From NCBI GenBank assembly GCA_021443825.1, contig JABUTE010000049.1, positions 1 to 13,545 of the forward strand: DNA of 13,545 nucleotides, given 5' to 3'. The translations under genes and the position numbers were made by a program. This DNA is from Bacillota bacterium. GTDB taxonomy: Bacteria > Bacillota > Clostridia > Peptostreptococcales > Anaerovoracaceae. Shown one piece after another: positions 1-6,613 of this stretch; the first letter of the stretch is position 1; every line of letters starts with the position of its first letter. The notes below the pieces were generated by a model. That model had not been told where the DNA came from. It saw only the letters and a program-made list of their open reading frames with translations, and made no database searches.

Positions 1-90
1 CAGATGCCTCTCGATGAGGTGGAAGCCATGGAAAAACAGGTGCGTGCCCGGGCAAAAGAGATCATTGCTGCCATCAGCGGAGGTAATTAA
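1..90 (+). CDS. dxr: C-terminal end of 1-deoxy-D-xylulose-5-phosphate reductoisomerase (partial, probable)
   Basis: An open frame runs from the first base of the window to a TAA at 88-90, giving 29 residues that include PLDEVEAMEKQVRARAKEII. The pattern of an acidic Leu-Glu helix followed by Arg-x-x-Ala-Lys resembles the C-terminal helix of Dxr. That enzyme makes 2-C-methyl-D-erythritol 4-phosphate, the first committed step of the MEP isoprenoid pathway. Order strongly supports the call, because dxr-rseP-ispG is a standard Firmicutes arrangement. The stop overlaps the next start by one base (TAATG), so the two genes are probably translationally coupled. The GGAGGT ribosome site of rseP (79-84) lies inside this gene. 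Only the tail is visible, so the name rests mainly on context. Confidence 0.62.
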   Translation, partial: QMPLDEVEAMEKQVRARAKEIIAAISGGN

Positions 91-854
91 TGGCATATAT
101 TTTCACTTTGGTGTATGCATTTCTGCTCTTTTTTTTCATGATCATCATTCATGAATTCGGTCATTTTATCGTCAGCAAGTTCTTCGGTGTAAAGGTCCAT
201 GAATTTGCCATCGGTATGGGACCGGCGCTTTGGAAAAAGCAGAAGGGCGAGACCGAATATTCTCTGCGTCTGATTCCCATCGGAGGCTATTGCCGTCTGG
301 AGGGGGAAGACGATTTTGAAAAAGATACGGATAAAAACGATCCTGCGTCGTTTCTCAATCAATCCATCCCCAACAAGATCCTGATCCTTTGCGCCGGCTC
401 GTTAATGAATCTGCTGCTGTGCATCGTGATCCTCTGCATCCTGTGCTGGATGAACGGGTTTTCCTTTCTGCCCGGAATCGTGAGAGCCCTGGCGGTGACC
501 GGTCAGTTTGCTGCGTCGGTCTTCGTATCCTTGAAGATGGTCTTTTCCGGCCTGGTTTCCTCTGATGATGTGATGGGCGTTGTGGGCATTGCCGGGGTAG
601 TCTCCGAACGGGCCCGCATGGGTGCCATGGAAGTCAGCTTTCTCATGGGGCTGCTCAGCGCCAATCTGGCAGTGATGAACATGCTGCCGTTTCCTGCCCT
701 GGACGGAGGAAGGATCTTTCTGCTCCTGATCAAATGGGTCAGCCGCGGAAGACTTTCCGATAAGGCTGAGGCTTATATTCATGCGGCGGGTATGATCCTG
801 CTGCTGCTTCTGATGTTTTTCCTGATCGTAAAGGATACCATCAATCTTTTTTAA
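90..854 (+). CDS. rseP: RseP/RasP-type site-2 intramembrane zinc metalloprotease, short form without PDZ domain
   Basis: This is a predicted M50B site-2 protease that cleaves membrane-embedded substrates such as anti-sigma factors or signal-peptide remnants. The first membrane segment (about residues 5-30) carries the zinc motif HEFGH at 21-25. GGY at 65-67 follows, then a second hydrophobic segment (about 97-120). The third zinc ligand lies in NMLPFPALDGGR (197-208), and a last hydrophobic segment spans about 233-249. The protein has 254 residues, whereas RseP/RasP proteins usually have about 340-450. The chain passes from the second hydrophobic segment straight into the post-PDZ region, where the usual GPVGIA reads GVVGIA (163-168), so the PDZ domain appears to be missing. 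The frame is intact, which argues against a frameshift artefact. GGAGGT at 79-84 is 5 bases before ATG. The ispG gene starts 20 bases downstream. Confidence 0.88.
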   Translation: MAYIFTLVYAFLLFFFMIIIHEFGHFIVSKFFGVKVHEFAIGMGPALWKKQKGETEYSLRLIPIGGYCRLEGEDDFEKDTDKNDPASFLNQSIPNKILILCAGSLMNLLLCIVILCILCWMNGFSFLPGIVRALAVTGQFAASVFVSLKMVFSGLVSSDDVMGVVGIAGVVSERARMGAMEVSFLMGLLSANLAVMNMLPFPALDGGRIFLLLIKWVSRGRLSDKAEAYIHAAGMILLLLLMFFLIVKDTINLF

Positions 855-874
855 CCGAAAACGGAGTTTAAATA

Positions 875-1936
875 ATGAGAACGACAAAGCATGTTATGTG
901 CGGATCGGTCATGATCGGCGGCGGAGCCCCGGTCTCCATTCAATCCATGTGCAATACCGATACCAGAGATCCGAAAGCAAGCCTTGCGCAGATCGAACGG
1001 CTGGCAGAAGCAGGCTGTGAGATCATCCGTCTTGCCGTTCCCGATATGGAAGCCGCAAAGGGCTTTGGCGAGATCAAAAAGCGTTGCCCCCTTCCCATGG
1101 TGGCTGATATTCATTTTGATTACCGTCTCGCCATCGCTGCCATCGAAAACGGAGCAGACAAGATCCGCATCAACCCGGGAAACATCGGTTCCGAAGACAA
1201 GGTTCGCGCCGTGCTTAAAAGCGCTAAAGCCGCCGGCATCCCTATCCGTATCGGCGTTAATTCCGGTTCTCTTGAAAAAGAGATCATCGCAAAATACGGC
1301 GGAGTTACGGCAGAAGGTCTTTGCGAGAGCGCGGTCAAGGCTGTACAGTATTGCGAGGGCTTCGGTTTTGACGATATCGTCGTATCTCTGAAATCTGCCG
1401 ATGTACAGATGAATCACAAGGCGCATAAGCTTTTTGCGGCCCAGTCGGACCGGCCTCTTCATATCGGGCTGACCGAATCGGGCGTCGGCACCATGGCGGA
1501 GCTGAAATCGTCTGCTGCCCTTGGCGCGCTGCTGCTGGATGAGATCGGCGACACCATGCGCATTTCTCTTACCGGAGATCCTGTCCGTGAGGTGATCCTT
1601 GCAAAGGAGCTGCTGGCTGCCGTCGGCGTGCGCAAAAGAGGAATCGATTTCGTATCCTGCCCCACCTGCGGAAGAACACGGGTCGATCTTCCGTCCATTG
1701 CAGCAAGGGTGGAACAAGAGCTGCAGCCCCTTTCCGAAAAGCTGGCAAAAGAAAACCGGTTCATCCGCGTTGCTGTTATGGGCTGCGAGGTCAACGGACC
1801 GGGCGAGGCCGCCAGCGCCGATTACGGTGTCGCCTGCGGCAAGGGCGTCGGTCTCATTCTGGATCACGGACAGATCATCCGCAAAGTGGAGGAAGACCGC
1901 ATCGCAGAAGAGCTGATGAAGCAGATCCTGCAGTAG
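875..1936 (+). CDS. ispG: 4-hydroxy-3-methylbut-2-en-1-yl diphosphate synthase (IspG/GcpE)
   Basis: IspG is the cytoplasmic [4Fe-4S] enzyme that converts 2-C-methyl-D-erythritol 2,4-cyclodiphosphate to HMBPP, the next-to-last step of the MEP pathway. The 353-residue length is normal. The N-terminal TIM-barrel signature is clear: PVSIQSMCNTDT (19-30), EAGCEIIRLAVPD (45-57), VADIHFDYRLA (76-86) and KIRINPGNIG (96-105). Cluster ligands are visible as CPTCGRT (Cys262, Cys265) and GCEVNGPGEA (Cys304, Glu311). The start ATG is 7 bases after a CGGAGT ribosome site (862-867), and no alternative start fits the conserved N-terminus better. It lies between rseP and the MBOAT gene with gaps of 20 and 21 bases, so it is probably co-transcribed with dxr upstream. 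Confidence 0.97.
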   Translation: MRTTKHVMCGSVMIGGGAPVSIQSMCNTDTRDPKASLAQIERLAEAGCEIIRLAVPDMEAAKGFGEIKKRCPLPMVADIHFDYRLAIAAIENGADKIRINPGNIGSEDKVRAVLKSAKAAGIPIRIGVNSGSLEKEIIAKYGGVTAEGLCESAVKAVQYCEGFGFDDIVVSLKSADVQMNHKAHKLFAAQSDRPLHIGLTESGVGTMAELKSSAALGALLLDEIGDTMRISLTGDPVREVILAKELLAAVGVRKRGIDFVSCPTCGRTRVDLPSIAARVEQELQPLSEKLAKENRFIRVAVMGCEVNGPGEAASADYGVACGKGVGLILDHGQIIRKVEEDRIAEELMKQILQ

Positions 1937-1957
1937 CAGACACGAGGTGAGAGTAAG

Positions 1958-3268
1958 ATGTCGTTCGCAGGTCTGACTTTTTTGTTTTTCTATCTTCCGA
2001 TCTTTTTCCTGCTGTACATGCTGACCCCTCGTAAGGGAAAGGATGCCGTACTGGTGGCAGGAAGCCTTCTGTTTTATGCATGGGGAGACGTCGCAAGTCT
2101 TCCCGTTTTGTTATGCACCTGTCTGTTTACCGGAATCGCCGGCCGCTATGCGGCAAAGAGCAAAAAAGCGATGGCGATTGGCATCGCTGTCGATCTGACC
2201 GTTCTTGCCCTGTTTAAATACGGAAGCTTTTCGGCGGGCTTTCCTCTGGGCATTTCGTTTTATATGTTTCATGCGGTAAGCTATCTGGCAGATGTGAATA
2301 AAAGAGGACGCCCCGCGGATTCTTTCATGGAATATGCCGTCTATATGTGCATGTTTCCCAAGCTGCTCATGGGGCCCATCGTCTGCTTTGACGACTTTCA
2401 CCGTCAATATTCCGATCGCAGCTGCAGCGTTGAACAAATTGCAGACGGAGCCTTTCTATTTACCAAAGGGCTGGCGAAGAAAGCGGTTCTTGCCGCAAAC
2501 ATGGCGTCGGTATGTCAGGCTGTCTGGCCGGATGCTTCCAATTCCCTCTTTTCTGCCTGGCTGGGACTTCTTGCCTTCGGACTTCAGCTTTACTATGATT
2601 TTTCGGGCTACAGCGATATGGCAAGAGGGCTGGGATGGATGCTGGGCCTTGACCTTGGGCTCAACTTCGATCATCCCTACAGTGCCTGCAGCATTTCTGA
2701 TTTCTGGAGGCGCTGGCACATGTCTCTTGGGGGCTGGTTTAAAAAATATCTCTATTTTCCCCTGGGCGGAAGCCGAAAAGGCCTGTGGCGGACGCTGGTC
2801 AATCTGATGGCTGTCTGGCTTGCCACCGGCATCTGGCACGGCAACACCCTGAATTATCTGTTATGGGGGCTTTGTCTCGGCTTGCTGATCTGCTTTGAGC
2901 GGGTGACCGGGTTTGCAAAGCGTGTCTCGCCGGCTATCGGGTGGCTGTGGACCAATTTCTGGATCTTTCTGGGATGGGTCTTTTTCAATACCGAGGATCT
3001 GTCTGCCGCGATCTCGTATTTTTCACAGCTTTTTTCGTTGCAAAGCCTTCGGATCACCGTTACGGCGGCAAATGCCGTTCACGATAACTGGTATTTTCTG
3101 CTTGCCGCGGTGCTCTTCTCGTTTCCTGTTTCGAAATACTTCCAACAGAGTGACGCAGGGCATACCCGCAGGCTGTCTGCCGTGATCCTTTCGGTGATCT
3201 TCCTTTCGGTCTCCGTATTTTTTATTGTGAATGCAGGCTATTCGGCCTTTCTCTATACAAAATTCTAA
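1958..3268 (+). CDS. MBOAT-family O-acyltransferase (AlgI-like)
   Basis: This is a polytopic membrane O-acyltransferase of the AlgI/PatA/DltB type. Such proteins move acyl groups, usually acetyl, across the membrane to a surface polysaccharide or wall polymer. The 436-residue protein shows many hydrophobic segments and clear family motifs: LLFYAWGD (37-44), LYYDFSGYSDMARG (211-224), SDFWRRWHMSLGGWFKKYLY (247-266) followed by FPLGGSR, and ATGIWHG (289-295). His254 and His294 match the conserved MBOAT histidines, with His294 the expected catalytic one. A good GAGGTGA ribosome site (1944-1950) is 7 bases from ATG. It follows ispG by 21 bases and directly abuts a DHHW-family gene, the usual partner. 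The target polymer cannot be read from the sequence. No glycosyltransferase gene is visible nearby, so the substrate may be made elsewhere. Confidence 0.93.
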   Translation: MSFAGLTFLFFYLPIFFLLYMLTPRKGKDAVLVAGSLLFYAWGDVASLPVLLCTCLFTGIAGRYAAKSKKAMAIGIAVDLTVLALFKYGSFSAGFPLGISFYMFHAVSYLADVNKRGRPADSFMEYAVYMCMFPKLLMGPIVCFDDFHRQYSDRSCSVEQIADGAFLFTKGLAKKAVLAANMASVCQAVWPDASNSLFSAWLGLLAFGLQLYYDFSGYSDMARGLGWMLGLDLGLNFDHPYSACSISDFWRRWHMSLGGWFKKYLYFPLGGSRKGLWRTLVNLMAVWLATGIWHGNTLNYLLWGLCLGLLICFERVTGFAKRVSPAIGWLWTNFWIFLGWVFFNTEDLSAAISYFSQLFSLQSLRITVTAANAVHDNWYFLLAAVLFSFPVSKYFQQSDAGHTRRLSAVILSVIFLSVSVFFIVNAGYSAFLYTKF

Positions 3269-3274
3269 GTGCTT

Positions 3275-4507
3275 ATGAAGACATCATTTTTCTCCCGGCT
3301 GCTGCTGGCAGCCCTGGGCCTGTCGGTCGCCTTCGGCAATCTGGCCACGGTGCTGACCGAAAAAGAAGAATTCGATCCTGTGGAAAACCGGGAGCTGGCG
3401 ACCTTTCCTGCCATGCTCCTTCTGACAGAGGATCCGCAGGAATACTTCGCGCAGATCGACTCCTATGTGAGTGATCATTTTGCAGGAAGAAAAGAACTGG
3501 TGCAGGCTTATACCGATCTGCAGCTGGCGCTGGGCAATAAAAACGTGCGCGATCTGGGGATCCTCACCGGGGAGGTGCAGGCTTCCTCAGGCGAGGCGGC
3601 GTATTTTATCGGCGCAGACTATCTTTTCGGAAACCAGTACGATGTGGTTCCCCGCCATCCCAACTGGCTGTTCGAAAACATGAAGCGTTCGCTGGAGCTT
3701 TATCCCTCGGTCGACGCGTATTATGTGATCCTGCCCGAAAAGATCATCGCCCTTGCAGAAGGAACCGGCGGGCAGATCGATCCGTCTGTCTCGGCCAGTA
3801 ACCGGGATGCCTTTTTGGAGTACAGCAGCGAAAAGGGCATCAAAGCCATCGATCTTTGCGAGCCCTTGCTGACCGGCTATTCCGTGCAGGAACGGGCAGC
3901 CATGTATTTTAAGACCGACTTTCACTGGAACGCCAAAGGAGCCTATGCCTGCTGCAGTCTGCTTGCCCAGCAGCTGGCGCAGGAAGGAATCATCGATGCC
4001 TCCCAGATCCCGGGGGGAGCGGACTTCTTCTGGCAGGACCTTTCGGACAGCAAAAGCTATAAAGGCGATCTGGCCATGCGCCTTTCGGAAGAACTGACAG
4101 TCGCAGAATCAATTCCCCGCTGCATTCCTGCCGATACCTCCGGTATGGCGTATTATCTTGATCTTTCCGATGCCGCGGTGCCCCGGGAAACCGTCATCGG
4201 CTCGGGCATTGAGGATGAGATATTGGATTATAACAAGCTGTATTGCTATAACCTTCCCTATTACCGGGTCGAAAACGAAAATGCGCTCTGCGCCAAAGAG
4301 GTGCTGATCTATAAGGATTCTTACGAAAATGCCTGCACTGATTACCTGTCCGTTCTGTTTCAAACGGTGCATGTGATCGATCCCCGGTTTGAAGAGACCT
4401 ACAGCTTTACTGAGATGATGGACGGCCGTAACATCGATCTAGTACTGTTCCTGTTTCATGAAGACAACCTGAGCACAGAGCTTCGCAACTATCTGCATCA
4501 GGATTAA
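3275..4507 (+). CDS. DHHW-family (AlgJ/AlgX-like) SGNH-type acylation protein, signal-anchored
   Basis: This is an extracytoplasmic partner of the MBOAT protein and probably transfers or accepts the acyl group. Numbered from ATG, residues 3-25 form a hydrophobic signal anchor, then come ENREL..FP (near 38-44) and DHFAGRKEL (67-75), both typical of the N-terminus of this family. The catalytic-type motif is KTDFHWNAKGAY (Asp215, His217, Trp218), a DFHW version of the DHHW signature. Ser349 in IYKDSYENA is the likely nucleophile, as in the AlgX/AlgJ Asp-x-His ... Ser order. The frame is also open from a GTG at 3269 that directly follows the MBOAT stop (TAA|GTG). Neither start has a clear ribosome site, so coupling to the upstream gene is likely and I prefer the ATG at 3275. 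Length is about 410 residues, normal for the family. Confidence 0.87.
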   Translation: MKTSFFSRLLLAALGLSVAFGNLATVLTEKEEFDPVENRELATFPAMLLLTEDPQEYFAQIDSYVSDHFAGRKELVQAYTDLQLALGNKNVRDLGILTGEVQASSGEAAYFIGADYLFGNQYDVVPRHPNWLFENMKRSLELYPSVDAYYVILPEKIIALAEGTGGQIDPSVSASNRDAFLEYSSEKGIKAIDLCEPLLTGYSVQERAAMYFKTDFHWNAKGAYACCSLLAQQLAQEGIIDASQIPGGADFFWQDLSDSKSYKGDLAMRLSEELTVAESIPRCIPADTSGMAYYLDLSDAAVPRETVIGSGIEDEILDYNKLYCYNLPYYRVENENALCAKEVLIYKDSYENACTDYLSVLFQTVHVIDPRFEETYSFTEMMDGRNIDLVLFLFHEDNLSTELRNYLHQD

Positions 4508-4546
4508 AAAATAAGAGGCAGTTCCCTGCGAAGGGAGCTGCCTCTT
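4506..4546 (-). terminator. Intrinsic terminator of pgi (minus strand)
   Basis: Bases 4513-4526 pair with 4533-4546 in a 14-bp stem (AAGAGGCAG... with one G-U pair) closed by a 6-base loop (4527-4532). Read on the minus strand, the stem is followed by A then six T residues (complement of the A run at 4506-4511). It begins 14 bases beyond the pgi stop codon. On the plus strand no T run follows the stem, so it should stop transcription from the DHHW gene only weakly. Confidence 0.85.
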
Positions 4547-4560
4547 GATGCGTTTGGTGC

Positions 4561-5835
4561 TTATCGGTATTTGCCCAAAAGGGTGAACATGTTTTTCTTG
4601 TAGGCTTCAACGCCCGGCTGGTTAAAGGGATTGATGTCTCTCATATACGAGGATACGGCGCAGCTGACCTCGTAGAAGGCGGTCATATAGCCAAGGTTCC
4701 ATTCATCGGGCCGATCGAAGATCAGCTCCATCACCGGAACCCCACCGTCGGCATGGGCTTTTTTGACCCCTTGCGCAGCAGCCAGGAATGCATCGTCAAA
4801 GGTCTTTCCTGCCGTATAATTGAGGCCGTCCAGATCATCGTCATCTTTGGGGATCACCAGCTCGCAGCCCGTTTTTTCGAAGCGGACGATAGACTCCATC
4901 AGGATCCGTTCTCCTTCCTGGATGTACTGCCCCAGCGAATGAAGATCGGCTGTCAGCTGGCAGCTGGCGGGAAAGATGCCGCCCAGCTCTTTTCCTTCGC
5001 TCTCTCCGAACAGCTGCTTATACCATTCGGCAAAGGAACGCATTTTTTCGCCCTGATAGGAAAAGATCTCGATCTTTTTTCCGGTTCGGTAAAGGGCGAT
5101 GCGGGCTGCGGAGTAAAGAAGGGCGGGGTTGGAATCTTCTTCGGCAAAGAATTCCTTCATGCCGGCAGCGGCTCCCTCCATTACCTGACGGATATCGATG
5201 CCTGCAGCCGCCATGGGAAGAAGCCCGACGGCGGTCAGAACACTGTAGCGTCCTCCCACATCGTCGGGAATCACGAAGCATTCGTAGCCTTCGGCATCAG
5301 CCAGGGTCTTCAGGGCGCCTCTTGCCTTGTCGGTGGTGCAGATAATATGGCGAGCGGCTTCTTCCTTGCCCAGCCGGGTCTGCAGCTCCTGCTTTAATAC
5401 GCGAAAGGCAAGGGCCGGCTCCAGGGTGGTGCCCGATTTGGAGATCACGTTAACGTAATAATCGGTTCCCTCGACCAGCTGCAGCACTGTACGGATGTCT
5501 TCGGCGCAGATACCGTTACCCAGAAAATAGATGGCAGGGCCGTTTCCTTTTCGCTGGTTATGATAGGGTGTTTTTAACAGCTCGATGGCGCTGCGGGCGC
5601 CCATATAAGAACCGCCGATGCCGATGACGATCAGGGCATCTGCTTCTTCGTATAGCTTTTTTCCAAGCTGGCAGATGCGGCGAAATTCTTCGGTGCCTGT
5701 GGTCTGAGGCAGGGTCGTCCAGCCGGTAAACTCGCTGCCAGCACCGGTGCCGGTCTTCAGCGTTCGAAGGGCTGCCTGTGCTTGCTGCAGATCGCCGGGC
5801 GTCAGGCGGATCGCAGAGGTAAGATCGATCTTCAT
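4561..5835 (-). CDS. pgi: Glucose-6-phosphate isomerase
   Basis: Pgi interconverts glucose 6-phosphate and fructose 6-phosphate in the cytoplasm, linking glycolysis with sugar-nucleotide synthesis. The 424-residue protein is of the short Firmicutes type. Two SIS domains are visible: IGIGGSYMGARSA (71-83) with VISKSGTTLEPA (130-141), and later DDVGGRYSVLTAVGLLP (191-207), the family signature. Active-site candidates are the Glu in FGESEGK (276-282), His299 in TADLHSLGQ, and Lys413/414 in EAYKKNMF near the C-terminus. The ATG at 5835 is chosen because AAAGGA (5853-5848) lies about 12 bases upstream and the N-terminus MKIDL fits the family. A TTG seven codons upstream at 5856 has no ribosome site. 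It is a lone minus-strand gene, convergent with the DHHW gene and divergent from the VOC gene. Confidence 0.96.
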   Translation of the reverse strand: MKIDLTSAIRLTPGDLQQAQAALRTLKTGTGAGSEFTGWTTLPQTTGTEEFRRICQLGKKLYEEADALIVIGIGGSYMGARSAIELLKTPYHNQRKGNGPAIYFLGNGICAEDIRTVLQLVEGTDYYVNVISKSGTTLEPALAFRVLKQELQTRLGKEEAARHIICTTDKARGALKTLADAEGYECFVIPDDVGGRYSVLTAVGLLPMAAAGIDIRQVMEGAAAGMKEFFAEEDSNPALLYSAARIALYRTGKKIEIFSYQGEKMRSFAEWYKQLFGESEGKELGGIFPASCQLTADLHSLGQYIQEGERILMESIVRFEKTGCELVIPKDDDDLDGLNYTAGKTFDDAFLAAAQGVKKAHADGGVPVMELIFDRPDEWNLGYMTAFYEVSCAVSSYMRDINPFNQPGVEAYKKNMFTLLGKYR

Positions 5836-5882
5836 ACAGAAAAGCCATCCTTTCAAATAGGTCGATATGAATAAAACATTTT

Positions 5883-5894
5883 TATGATATCATA
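5883..5894. repeat. 12-base perfect palindrome at the predicted pgi start site
   Basis: TATGATATCATA reads identically on both strands and touches the downstream end of the minus-strand -10 for pgi. Its position would suit a repressor site over the transcription start. Short AT-rich palindromes arise easily by chance, so the function is a guess. Confidence 0.3.
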
Positions 5895-5922
5895 TTATAC
5901 AGAAAATTACAGATGAAGAAAT
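5894..5922 (-). promoter_or_regulatory. Probable pgi promoter
   Basis: A perfect TATAAT lies on the minus strand at 5899-5894. A 17-base spacer places the -35 at 5922-5917 (TTTCTT), which is a poor match to TTGACA. The predicted start, about 5887, would give a leader of roughly 50 bases before the ATG at 5835. The region is AT-rich compared with neighbouring genes. The -10 is convincing, while the -35 is weak and the assignment is inferential. Confidence 0.5.
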
Positions 5923-6033
5923 TGAATCAACGCGTTCTTGCAAAAACAAAACGAAGGAAGCGTAAACGGATGCTGCGGGGCGACAGCAATGATCCCGCTC
6001 CCATGGGGCCGTATATGAAAAGAGGTGGCAACA

Positions 6034-6063
6034 TTCAAATTTTTGCGCAATCTGTGGTATAAT
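6034..6063 (+). promoter_or_regulatory. Probable promoter of the VOC-family gene
   Basis: A perfect TATAAT at 6058-6063 is preceded by TGG, giving an extended -10 (TGNTATAAT). TTCAAA at 6034-6039 is a four-of-six -35 with an 18-base spacer. The predicted start is near 6070, leaving a leader of about 30 bases that contains the AGGAGGT ribosome site at 6090-6096. Confidence 0.65.
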
Positions 6064-6101
6064 GCTTCTATTACAATACAATTCATCACAGGAGGTATAT
6101 C

Positions 6102-6485
6102 ATGGCATTGATCAATAAGCTTCATCATATCGCAATGCGCTGCGATCCCGCAGAGCAGTACGAAAAGACCGTTCATTTCTATACCAAAGTGCTGGGGCTT
6201 CCCGTCTGCCGCACCTGGGAAGGGGGAACCATGGTCCAGGCAGGCGATGCGCTGCTTGAGATCTTCAGCGGCGGCGAGACGACCGATCAAAGGGGCATCA
6301 TCGCACATTTTGCCCTTGGTACAGACGACCTGCAAGGCTGCATCGATGCAGTAACGGCTGCCGGCTATGAGATCATCAGCGGTCCCCGTCAGGTGACCAT
6401 CCCATCTGATCCGGCATTTCCTCTGGCCTGCGCGTTCTGCAGAGGCCCTTTGGGCGAAGAGATCGAATTCTTTCAGGAGCTGTGA
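6102..6485 (+). CDS. VOC superfamily (glyoxalase/bleomycin-resistance fold) protein
   Basis: This is a small cytoplasmic metalloprotein of the vicinal oxygen chelate fold, with 127 residues in two beta-alpha-beta-beta-beta halves. Likely metal ligands sit at the usual four places: His9 in LHHIAM, Glu53 in LLEIF, His69 in IAHFAL and Glu122 in EEIEFFQ. HFYTKVLGLPV (25-35) is a typical first-helix motif of glyoxalase-like proteins. Retention of all four ligands suggests an active lyase, isomerase or related enzyme, but the substrate cannot be assigned. Lactoylglutathione-lyase-like or methylmalonyl-CoA-epimerase-like activity would each be a guess. AGGAGGT at 6090-6096 lies 5 bases before the ATG. 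No terminator is visible after the stop, so some transcripts may continue into rimP. Confidence 0.88.
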   Translation: MALINKLHHIAMRCDPAEQYEKTVHFYTKVLGLPVCRTWEGGTMVQAGDALLEIFSGGETTDQRGIIAHFALGTDDLQGCIDAVTAAGYEIISGPRQVTIPSDPAFPLACAFCRGPLGEEIEFFQEL

Positions 6486-6529
6486 TCCGGCAGACCTTCA
6501 AAAATTGGCAAATTAGTTGGAATTTCAAC

Positions 6530-6557
6530 TTGATTTTTATCAAAAATATGTTATTAT
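6530..6557 (+). promoter_or_regulatory. Probable promoter of the rimP-nusA-infB operon
   Basis: TTGATT at 6530-6535 serves as the -35 and TATTAT at 6552-6557 as the -10, with a 16-base spacer. TGT directly before the -10 makes it an extended -10 element. An alternative -10, TATACT (6555-6560), overlaps it with a longer spacer. Transcription would start near 6564-6566, giving a leader of about 60 bases before the TTG start of rimP. Confidence 0.65.
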
Positions 6558-6578
6558 ACTTAAAGAATACGTTATTTC

Positions 6579-6613
6579 TTGGGAGTGGACAGGTTTGTCC
6601 ACTCTTAATTTTT
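6579..6613 (+). promoter_or_regulatory. Leader hairpin with interrupted T tract before rimP (putative transcription attenuator)
   Basis: GAGTGGAC (6583-6590) pairs perfectly with GTCCACTC (6597-6604) around a 6-base loop. Two G-T pairs and two T-A pairs extend it to 6579-6608. The stem is followed by TTAATTTTT (6605-6613) and then directly by the rimP ribosome site GGAG (6614-6617). This has the shape of an intrinsic terminator with a broken U tract. In Bacillus subtilis the rimP-nusA operon is known to be autoregulated by NusA-dependent termination in its leader, so the same role is inferred here. Confidence 0.6.

Noticed and set aside
129..136. Run of eight T in the first membrane segment of rseP as a phase-variation switch
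   Set aside because: T-rich codons (Phe) are expected in a membrane helix. There is a single short run and no other sign of a contingency locus.
851..1867. A 338-residue minus-strand frame opposite ispG
   Set aside because: It lies fully within ispG, whose cluster motifs are intact. The composition is that of reversed codons and no ribosome site is present.
4513..4546. The pgi terminator as an equally good plus-strand terminator for the DHHW gene
   Set aside because: The plus-strand sequence after the stem (GATGCGTTTGG) has no T run, so strong plus-strand termination is not supported.
4753..5397. A 214-residue plus-strand frame inside pgi
   Set aside because: It is antisense to conserved Pgi motifs, and no promoter or ribosome site supports it.
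5836..5856. TTG start seven codons upstream of the pgi ATG
   Set aside because: There is no ribosome site before TTG, and the AAAGGA that would serve the ATG lies inside the extension.
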